DNA from: Effrenium voratum
Lineage: Eukaryota > Sar > Dinophyceae > Suessiales > Symbiodiniaceae
DNA: 64,000 nt
Assembly: GCA_963377175.1 (NCBI GenBank)
Contig: CAUJNA010000184.1
Span: 198,431 to 262,430 of the forward strand
Direction: 5' to 3'
Notes under the pieces: model-generated
Databases searched by the model: none
What the model was told of the DNA's origin: nothing
What the model saw: the letters and a program-made list of their open reading frames with translations, nothing else
Position numbers and translations under genes: made by a program
In this document: one piece after another, positions 55,659 through 64,000 of the stretch
Numbering within the stretch: position 1 is the first letter of the stretch
Layout of the letters: each line of letters starts with the position of its first letter

Positions 55659-56040
55659 ACTTATGTCAACCAACATCATCGATGTGCTGCAGCCCCACCG
55701 CACCTCCAGGCGACATTGCAACTGAGCTTCAGGGATGCTTTGCGGCAGGTTGAGGACACGCATGACGCCTGAGAACTCGATGTCATTATTTTCAGCAGTT
55801 GTGCGTGCACATCCACACGAAAGATTGGTGGCCCAACTTTTCCAGAACGTAAAGGGTTAACTCTGGAGTACCTCCTTAATGATCTGGGCCCAAACAGGTT
55901 GGCCGAGGACAGGGGCATGGAATAGATCACAGGTTTGCCTGCTCGGGGCCCGAGAAAGTGCTTGTTTTGATTGAAAGGCAAGGGGTGCACCCCATTTTCG
56001 CGTCAATGTTATCCGTGGATCAGAAAAACCTTACAGATTA

Positions 56041-56066
56041 CCCTAAACCCTAAACCCTAAACCCGG
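56041..56066. repeat. Short CCCTAAA telomere-like array
   Basis: Three to four CCCTAAA units. Confidence 0.85.
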
Positions 56067-56400
56067 CTGCTTTTCGTTGCAAATGTGGAGCCTCTCTTAA
56101 ATTCCGCCTTGGCTGATGTTCCCTTGAGCCTTCCCGCTTGGAGTTTCCGAGCCCCGTGTGTGCCATGTGGTTCCAAAGGACCCTTCGCGAGGCCTGGGCA
56201 CCCCCACCCCCAGGCCTGTGGGTTGGCAGCCTCAAGGTGTTAGGGCGGTGGAGGGCTTTGATCTGGGTTTGGTCTCAAACTATGGCCCCCAGCAAACGGA
56301 CACCAGGGCTTTTTGCAACCACCCCAAGGTTTTTTTTTTGGGTTTCCCCCTTGGCACCCACATACCGCCCCCCTGCCGCGCTGCTTTTCGCGTTTTGCAG

Positions 56401-56487
56401 GACCTGCAAACGGGTTTCCACGGCCTGGTGATGGACACCTGGATCAATGCCTGGATCCCCGGAACGTCACGTGCCAAGAGCGGCGCG
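56401..56487 (+). CDS. Exon candidate DLQTGFHGLVMDTWINAWIP
   Basis: After TTTTGCAG|G, ending at a GT donor (56488), 29 codons, strongly codon-like. Best isolated exon right of 42 kb, but family unknown. Confidence 0.4.
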
Positions 56488-57228
56488 GTGGGTGTGTTTC
56501 CTTTGGGGGAGAACCCCAAAATGGTGGTTTTCCTTTTGGTCTCCCTTTAGAACCAAAAAGGGGGTGCTCTCAAAAAGAGACAGACCCACGTATGTCTTGA
56601 TGTTTTTGGTTTAAAGAGGAAACCAGCTGGATACTTGTTCGGGTTTTCCAAACCTAGCACCCTTGGAACTGCAACCCATGGGGTTTTTCTGAGCCGATTT
56701 TCCCCGAGCCCCACAGAACCCGATGCGTGGGGTCAGGTTGGGCTGGGTATGCCAAGGGCCACTTTGTCCGAACTCTATGTGGCTTGCTTTGTTACTCGCG
56801 CCAGGGTAAGACTAGATATGATAGGGGAGAACTTAAGGTTTCAGGAAACCATGATCATGGCCTACACATTGGGGGGCTCCGCCGTGCCAAACGGAGTCAA
56901 AAGTGCTTCAGGTCACCCAGACGCAGGCGGGGAGCGCCGAAGGTCCCAAGAGAAGATCGGGAGTGCGGTGTGTGCAACGGTTTTGGTGTTGGATATTCGT
57001 TGGTGCGGGTGGGACCCTAGAATGACCGACGGAAACATTTGTTGGCGGTTCGCGGATTTTCCTGGTTCGGAACACCTGCTGTAGGCCTTGAACAGGCCCA
57101 TCTTCCCAGTAGCAACCTACATTTTAGCCGGGTGAACCCATGCCTCATTAGCCCTGGAGTTGACGAATGGGCGTGAAACGGATTTGGGAACCCTTTACGT
57201 GGTTGGATTTCGTGTGCATTCCCCAAAA

Positions 57229-57458
57229 CCGTAGCCATGTCAAGCGAGACAGCAGCTCGGAAACGCCGCTGCAGATTGTTTCCTACTAAGAGTGCTTTTG
57301 CCCCGGGGGAGCGACGCGCGACCTTTCCAAATGCAAATGAAACCTCATGTTATCTTAAGATCGACAAGGGTGGTGTCGTGATTGTTCGATTTGGAAAAGC
57401 ATATTCTGAGAGGCCAATGCTTGCTTCTGACTTTGTTTTGCAGAAGCTTAGCTGTTGA
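57229..57458 (+). other. Small frame starting in a spliced-leader-like string
   Basis: CCGTAGCCATGTCAAG (57229-57244) matches the dinoflagellate spliced leader except for a 5-base gap. An ATG within it opens a 73-codon basic frame to 57458. May be a relict leader or chance. Confidence 0.2.
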
Positions 57459-57554
57459 GTCGCAGGGTGCCTCGCCAAATTTCGGACGAATGTGGTGTCG
57501 TTTCGACTCGCGGGAGGTGATGTCTTCAAGAGGGGACCCCTCAGACTAGGTCGA

Positions 57555-57580
57555 GAACCTCCTCAAAATTTTGGAGGTTC
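57555..57580. repeat. 26-bp hairpin
   Basis: GAACCTCC and GGAGGTTC around an AT-rich loop, followed by T/A-rich sequence. Confidence 0.6.
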
Positions 57581-57926
57581 CCCAATTTTAGAACAAAACC
57601 ACATGGACGTCTGCTTCCTTTGTTCTTGGAGTCGGAAATGATAAGCCCGGAGAAAAAACATCTGGCACGTAGGGAGGGGCCCGTATTCCCTCCGAAAGTG
57701 CCGCAAGTTGCATTGAAAATCCTCTAAAATGCCATGCCCCTATCAACCGACGAGGTGTGTAGGAGTCCAGATTCCATGTCCCTTGCGCGTTGACATGACC
57801 AACTCCAACAGGGCGTGTCTTTCTTTAGTCCCCCAAAAAGCCATCACATGTTTTTCGGGTTTCCCTTTAAATCCCCGAAAAATAAATCGGGTGGTACGCT
57901 CAGGGCACACCCACCCCGCGCAAGAG

Positions 57927-58004
57927 GTGCTGAGTGGTGCCTGGCAGTGGTGGCGCTTCCTGGGCCCTTTGCTGCCGGCGGTGTCCGCGGCCTTCAACTT
58001 CCAG
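57927..58004 (+). CDS. Exon candidate, hydrophobic (WQWWRFLGPLLPAVSAAF)
   Basis: After CAAGAG|G, ending CAG at a GA donor (58005). Possible membrane segment; no family recognised. Confidence 0.33.
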
Positions 58005-59042
58005 GAACCCGTCGTCAGTAGACTCAGTAGCGGAACCCCTCGTTTGGAAAACAGAAGGGGTCGTCATGGGGCTGCGTTTTGCATGTAGGGGAAATATGCA
58101 ACCCACCTCGAGTTTTTTTTTTTTTGTTTACAAAAGAAACAAATACAGTTTTCAAACCCTATGTCAGACACGCCTGGGTCATGTTTGGAAAAAAGTAACG
58201 GCCAACGGGCTCAGGGGAGGGGAGTCCGTTTCAACCAGCTTCCGGTCCCGGTGGCTTTGTGGAAGTTCTGGGTGCAAAATGTGAGCAGCCAGCGACCTGA
58301 AGGGTGGAAACATGAAGGATTGGAGTCTGTTTCGAGTTTATTCCATGGAAGCTACCCTCCCAACGGGGCTAGTTAAGCGCACACGAGCCATCATCAAAAC
58401 ATGGGCAGATGAAGGTACAAGCCCCGGCCAGAAATAGGTGCTGCCGCCCCGAGTAGTTAGTCTTTACCACGGATTTTGGGCAGAACGCCTCACCGATCAG
58501 TTTTCATTGCGACGACAAATTTGGGGGCCAGAAAGGCCGCCCTATGCGCTCGCAGCAGCTGCTGCCGAAGCTGGTCGCTGGGAGAGGAGAGGCTGAAAGT
58601 TGCCGTACAAAATGCTTTTGGTGCCTCTCAAAATAGGGCATCCTAAAATGTGTGGTTTCCTGTTGGTTTCCCTTTGAGCATCAAGCCAAACGGGGTTCAC
58701 CACTTTGAGAACCTGCCACATGAATCAAAACAGCCGCGGGGGTCCTCTCCCACGAATCATGGGTCCATGCACTTCCATGCTTGGCGGGGAGAGCAGTTGA
58801 CAAAAGGGAAACACACTTTTTGGGGTTGGCATTGTCCTTTGAGCCAGCTCGAAGGGGTTGGCCCCCAAGTTGCGGAAGAAGTCTTTGGCTCACTTTTGGG
58901 GAAAGTCCAAATAGGTACTCTGTTGAACTGAACTACACATTCCAGTGACTGGCCAGTTGAATGACCCCTGAGGGACTCTTGAAGGAAAGGCGGTGCTGGC
59001 AAATGCTTTAGGGAAGCATCGCAGGAAGGAGGCCAACTGATT

Positions 59043-59129
59043 TGATCTCTCTCTCTCTCTCCGTCCCTTTTTTTTGCCCGGTTGTTTCTCTTTCTTTCTT
59101 TCTTTCTTTCTTGCTTTCTTTCTTTCTTG

Positions 59130-59172
<43 letters not shown>

Positions 59173-59645
59173 TCGCTCTTTCTTTCGCTCTTTCTTTCGC
59201 TCTTTCTTTTCTTCTTTATGTTATTTCTCTTTATGTTCTTTCTCTTTATTTTCTTCTTTATTTATTTTCTTCTTTCCTTTTCTATCTCTCTTTTTTTTTT
59301 CTTCTGTCTTTCTTTCTTTCTTTCTTTCTTTATTGCTTTTTTTCCATCTCCCCTTTTCGTTCTTTCCATTTGCATTATTTCTTTCCTTCTGTCTTTTTTT
59401 CCCTTGCTTTCTCCCTCTCCCCGTTTCTTCCTTTCCTTTTTCCTTTCTTGCTTTCTTGCTGTCTTTCTTTAACTCGTTCTCTCTTTCTTGCTTGCTTTAT
59501 TTCCTGTTTCTCTGTGTTGCCTGCTGCCTTGCTTTCTTTCTGGCTTTCTTGCTTTGTTGCTTTCTTGCTTTCGTTCTTTCTTTCTCTCCTCTTTCTCTTT
59601 CTCTATCCCGACATCCTTCTCTACCCCGACATCTTTCTCTATCTT
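59043..59645. repeat. Pyrimidine-rich TTTC repeat block
   Basis: About 600 bp of TTTC and TTCC variants; Phe/Leu/Ser frames on + are artefacts. Confidence 0.97.
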
Positions 59646-60681
59646 CCGTTTGAAGATCTTTTTGAGGGCTGTTGAACAGTGGTCGCCTTGTTGTGGTTCC
59701 CCCCCCCAAGGGATAGTGAATGGCACCAGGGTTGCAAATTGGGACCTTGTAAACCGGACATGACTGAAGGTCCTCACATTCGCCACTGGCGCGCGGTCGC
59801 CCATTTTGGGGAGCAAAACAGGGCTAGGAGTGCTGTGTGGGTGATTTGCTTTGACCTGGAGCCACGACTCTTGACACGTCCCTGTCCGCGTTTCCTAACC
59901 AACAACTTGTGTACTGGTTTTGGCGGCGAAATTTGTTTCACCGGTTCGCTCCCCTTTAAAGCGAAAGCCAAGGGCTTGGTTTAAACATAGTAGTCCATTG
60001 CCTTGTGTGAAAAAGGGTTGAACTGCCCTGCCCTGGTAGCTTCTGCAGGCGCTCCTGTGCTGGCGCCAGGTACAGGAGCGACCCGATTCGATTTAAAGTT
60101 TGATCTGTTGGGGTTCTGAATGCCAAATCCTACACACATATATATATATATATAGATAATATAGATATGTGGTCACGCCCCAAGATCCACGCCTAGCCTG
60201 TCACTGCCCCTAAACACTGTGAACCACCGGTGTCTTTGAAGCATTGGGCACGCCGTTCTGGCTAACAGAATCTGGTGACAGATTTGGTTGCATCGCTACA
60301 TTGTTGGGTGGTTGGTTTTGGCAGAGCAGATGTTTTGATGACCTGGTAAGATGAGTTAGTTGCAGAAGGCACCAGCTTCCAAAGTAGAAGGCCAAAACAA
60401 GCTCGAGACATCCAAAAGTCAACAATGCCTACTTTGGAGGTGAATCTTCAACCTCTTTGCTTGATTTTCTCGAGGTATTTTGTCAATTTGTTTTTCTTGG
60501 GCTTGTTTGGCTTGTTGGAAGCAACACAAACAAGGTAGCTTTTGATTTTTGGCTCGCTAACATGAACAAAACAAACTCATAATTTTAATTTTATGTTATT
60601 GGCCACAACACCAACACAGCAAACATAAAAACTCGAGAACACCAAACAAGCAAAATGCTTTCTGCCTGGAAACCAAACAAA

Positions 60682-60685
<4 letters not shown>

Positions 60686-60712
<27 letters not shown>
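60686..60712. repeat. (GT)n repeat
   Basis: About 13 GT units next to a TATA-rich run and element A3. Confidence 0.95.
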
Positions 60713-60713
<1 letters not shown>

Positions 60714-60735
60714 AACTCTATATGTATATATACAT

Positions 60736-60848
60736 GGCTATGGGTCCAAACCCTGCACCCCCGGTGAACATCCCAATTCCCACCGAAATAGACTAAAATG
60801 GGCGGTGCACCTACCCCACAATGGCACCATTGGTTTTGACCCACAGCC
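60736..60848 (-). mobile_element. TIR element A3 (113 bp)
   Basis: GGCTATGGGTCCAAA to GGTTTTGACCCACAGCC, flanked by ACAT (60732-60735, 60849-60852). Inserted in an AT-rich TATA/CATA tract. Confidence 0.88.
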
Positions 60849-61640
60849 ACATATGTATATAGGTGGTTGCCAGACAAACAGAACCGTTATGCTTGTTGCT
60901 GGTTTCTTGCATGCCGAACTCCAAAGAACCAAACAATTTGTCTGCTGTTGTTTTGGTCTTTTGGCAAAGTATAGATAAGACAAAACCGCAAGGAACACCG
61001 AATCAACAAGCTCGAACACCTGCTTTTTGTGGTTATTTGGAGCTGTTTTTCTTTTGATCTGCTATGTTTGGTTGCCAGATCATTATATATATATAGATAC
61101 GTACTAGACAGATCTCAGATGATTTGGACAATTTGCCCGATCAAGCCGACACATTTTTCACCTCGGTCGTATCATGTAGATCAGAAGGCAGGGTTCTGAG
61201 CCTTGAAAGTTTGGGCTTGCCAAATTTGGGCCAGTAGGCTTTTCCTTAAACAAACAGTCAATTTCAAAGATGCTGCTTTCAGAGGAGTGATAGACTTTTC
61301 CTTTCAGTTTCCAACTCCGTATTGCAGACTTTTCCGGTCAAAGCTCTTTTAATAAGTTGTCAATGTCAAAGTTTGCGTCCAGATGTTGGACTGGTCTTTT
61401 TGAATTCGACAAGCGCAATCCGCAGAGGCTTTCTGGCTCCTTAGGATCTTCTTTTTGCTTCTTCCAACAGCCACATTTCTAGCTCGTAGCCCCTTCTGGG
61501 AAAGTACCACCCTGGTTGGACCCTTGAACATTTTGTTTTTCCCCTTGTGCTCGTTAGATTCCATTCTTGTTTGCTTGTGTAGGACTATTTATGGTTTTCC
61601 CGTCTTTCTTTCCCTTGTTTGCCTCCCTTGTCCGATTCAG

Positions 61641-61698
61641 GTCGAGTCTCTTTGTGAGGAGAGGATGAACCTCCTGCTCTGGCTGGGAACCTTCCAAG
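61641..61698 (+). CDS. Exon candidate VESLCEERMNLLLWLGTFQ
   Basis: After GATTCAG|G, GC donor at 61699. Codon-like; no family recognised. Confidence 0.33.
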
Positions 61699-61758
61699 GC
61701 AATCCTGAGAGAGATTCTGCCTAGGGATCTTGGACAGCTTAAGGAGACCAAAGGGAAC

Positions 61759-61890
61759 TAATGTTGACCCCAGATTAATAAACCCCTGGTTGATGAATAG
61801 GGGGGTGTCCCCTTTTAGTGGGGATTCATCACTTTTGGAGGGACGCCCCCCTAATAATGGGACAGGTTTATTGATCCGGGGTCACCATTA
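61759..61890. mobile_element. 132-bp fold-back element
   Basis: TAATGTTGACCCCAGATTAA against inverse TAATGGTGACCCCGGATCAA; arms continue through AATAAACC and TAGGGGGG(T/C)GTCCC, about 55 bp each. No coding content. Confidence 0.85.
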
Positions 61891-62321
61891 CCTGGAAGGT
61901 TCCCTTTTGAGAAGCACCCAAGCAAAGACGTTGGATATTGCACCGAAAGGCGAGCGAACTGGGGCACGGCGATTGAACCGGCACTTGTGCAACCAGAAAT
62001 CTTTGCGTGCAATGGCATTTGGTGGCGCAGCATCTGCCATCAGGGAGCTGTCCATTGTTTCTAGAGCCACCATTCAGATTCCAGATAAGAAATCCAATGC
62101 TTTTGGCAATTGGGAGGGTGATACCTACATGATCCTGCATGCCTCTGATGGGCCAGGGACTTTTTGCCGGCTTGAAACATGCCCTGAAAGGGGGTGCCCT
62201 TTGTTTCGTTGGATTACCACACTATGCCCCACCCATTTGGAAGGAAGCAACTCCAAAAAACCAACCGCTGAATCCTGGACCAGACCTTTTGGTGGACCTG
62301 TTTCTTGCTGATGCTTTTAAG

Positions 62322-62416
62322 GATATCCCCTGTCTCCACACCGGTTCCGGAGTGGACCGTATGGGTGCAGGCAGCTTCGCCCTGGCACCGGACAGTGTGG
62401 AGGGGCGATTTCTAGG
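62322..62416 (+). CDS. Exon candidate DIPCLHTGSGVDRMGAGSFA
   Basis: After TTTTAAG|G, codon-like to about 62416 where a GC donor is possible. No family recognised. Confidence 0.3.
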
Positions 62417-63062
62417 CGCGAGTCGCGAGTCGTGCCTGGGATGCTGCAAGCGACTCGCTTGACGACAGGTTTCCACTAAACTTCGGGGGAAGCATGGGGT
62501 ATATAGCCCATATGCGGCGGCTATTTACTATCCCGGAAGCATGGCTTTACCCTTGGAGACACCGAAGCACTCTCAGAAAGCCGGTGCTTTGGAGTGGCTG
62601 TGTTGAAACCTTTTTTTTGATAGCACAGTCTACAATGTAAATGATGCCACCTTAGCATCCTAAAATTAAACTCACACCCATGTCGCGTGTTCTTGCAATT
62701 GGCATGTGCTTTTTATGTCACTAAAGATTCGACTGGTTGCTGTTGGCACTCGCAAGGCCTCTGGTATTGAAAAGCTCATGTTTCAAATGGGCATCAGCTC
62801 TTCTCAGCCAGTGCCATGCATGTGAGAGCCGGTGAAGAAAAGCATGATGCTGGACCTTGACACACATACTGCCAACCCACCGTTCAGATTCTTCCATGCG
62901 ACTGCTCAAAGCGCAGGTGAAGGTGAAGGATGGAACGAGGAGTTGCACTTTGAGGACGGCAAGGGGGTTGCATGGCGACTGCAATAGGACCGGACAAGAG
63001 GACCAGTGAAACCATCGTACCGCTGACCAGACAGCCAGGCGATCATAAGTGGCGCACTTTGC

Positions 63063-63112
63063 CAATATATATATATATACATACACATACACATAAATAT
63101 ATATATATATAT
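63063..63112. repeat. AT-rich TATA/CATA runs
   Basis: Two AT runs separated by CATACACATA units; a similar run lies at 63568-63590. Confidence 0.9.
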
Positions 63113-63652
63113 AAAACGCAGGACGCCCTCAACTCCTGACCTGGCGCCAATCTCCTGACATTTCCTCCTTGCCTCAATGGCTGCCGCCTTTGGCTACAGT
63201 TTAGTCCTTCTTGACCAAGGCTTGTTCGTCTCGATTCACCCACAGTTCTGCCGGCACACGTTTCTCCGGCTGCTCCTTCCATTAGCCCACCCCCGCGGTG
63301 CGTTGTTTGTGTTTTCGGCCACTTGGCGCCTTCTCGTCTCAGGCTTGTTTGGTGTTCGTGCAACTTTTTCACGGGTGAGCAACAAGTTCCTTTGCCGGAA
63401 CTTCTGCCCAGCGTGCGTGGTTGCATGGTCATCTTGATCCAAGATACAACAGAGTTCAGTGTTTTTCAAGAAGGTTTTCAGTGCCCACTACCGCCAAAGG
63501 AAGCTATGGCATTTGAATCAACACATGTCGAAGCAATATTGTATATGTGTATAAGATACGAACATAGCAATATATATATATATATGTACGTATATAAATG
63601 CCTACTATACATGGAAGCTTCCGATTTCACAACCGAGTTTCCCTTTCGCCAG

Positions 63653-64000
63653 ATGTCCACCGGCGAGCGCGTGGTGCACCAGAGCTGGACTGAGTGCCTC
63701 GACTCACGGGCTGAAATGGCACCTTTGGGCGCCCCGTTGTCTTGTCCTCTATGTGCCTTTCGCAAACGTCAACAGACCAATTGTGAGTTCAGATCAGTGT
63801 TTCAGGACGATTCTTTAGGGGCTCAAAAGCCCCAAAGGCTCGGTTTAATTCTTTATCAGACGCAGAAGGTCTCAAATCGAGCCAGTTCCATTTTTCTTGC
63901 AGCGATTGGCAAACGGACTATTGGGAGACCCCGCCCCCCGACCTTTCTAGGGGGGATGCTGAAGCTTTTCCTTGTGATCAACCCAAGAATTGGCCGCGGC
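63653..64000 (+). CDS. Open frame running off the right edge
   Basis: ATG 63653, right after CGCCAG, opens MSTGERVVHQSWTECLDSRA and stays open for 116 codons to the window end. The first 20-25 codons look coding; the rest may be intron read-through. No motif recognised. Confidence 0.3.
   Translation, partial: MSTGERVVHQSWTECLDSRAEMAPLGAPLSCPLCAFRKRQQTNCEFRSVFQDDSLGAQKPQRLGLILYQTQKVSNRASSIFLAAIGKRTIGRPRPPTFLGGMLKLFLVINPRIGRG

Noticed and set aside
59042..59675. Phe/Leu-rich frame resembling a membrane protein
   Set aside because: Translation of a TTTC repeat.

Overview
The window reads as nuclear DNA of a dinoflagellate, though the species cannot be named. Genes are built from many short exons. 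The reading frames of three conserved proteins can only be joined across introns starting GC, GA or GT and ending AG, mostly with a G right after the acceptor. Inferred donors for the 34 internal introns are about 19 GC, 10 GA and 5 GT. Spacers and introns are full of simple repeats, short terminal-inverted-repeat (TIR) elements and plant-type telomere-like CCCTAAA motifs. No bacterial operon, tRNA, rRNA, CRISPR array or transposase is visible. Most long open frames are repeat artefacts or shadows.

Three genes can be rebuilt, all on the + strand. (1) About 3.86-8.40 kb: an organellar-type ribosomal protein uS9, seven exons found, last exon missing. (2) 9.41-27.14 kb (perhaps to 30.6 kb): about 1,350 residues in 18 exons, with 24 WW domains followed by a complete-looking HAD-like hydrolase domain. 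The HAD motifs lie on separate exons. (3) 32.88-41.64 kb: a LOV-type PAS photosensor in at least 12 exons, with the photoactive Cys and flavin-pocket Asn residues present. The identical orientation fits the one-way gene clusters known in dinoflagellates.

From 41.6 kb to the end there are simple repeats ((CA)n, TTTC, a 60/63-bp minisatellite), TIR elements and a few isolated exon-like pieces that I cannot assign. An open frame runs off the right edge.

The most unusual structure outside genes is a family of ten 85-134-bp elements. Their ends read GGCTGTGGGTCAAAA or a close variant, and each is flanked by a 4-bp duplication of the form A-Y-N-T, usually ACAT. Five lie in introns of the LOV gene. 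Other elements include a pair with CATAGGTGTCC ends (one with an exact 8-bp duplication), a TGGTGTTTCTC element with ACAT duplication, and several hairpins. Many introns are also bounded by short direct repeats overlapping AG|G, as expected if they arose by insertion.
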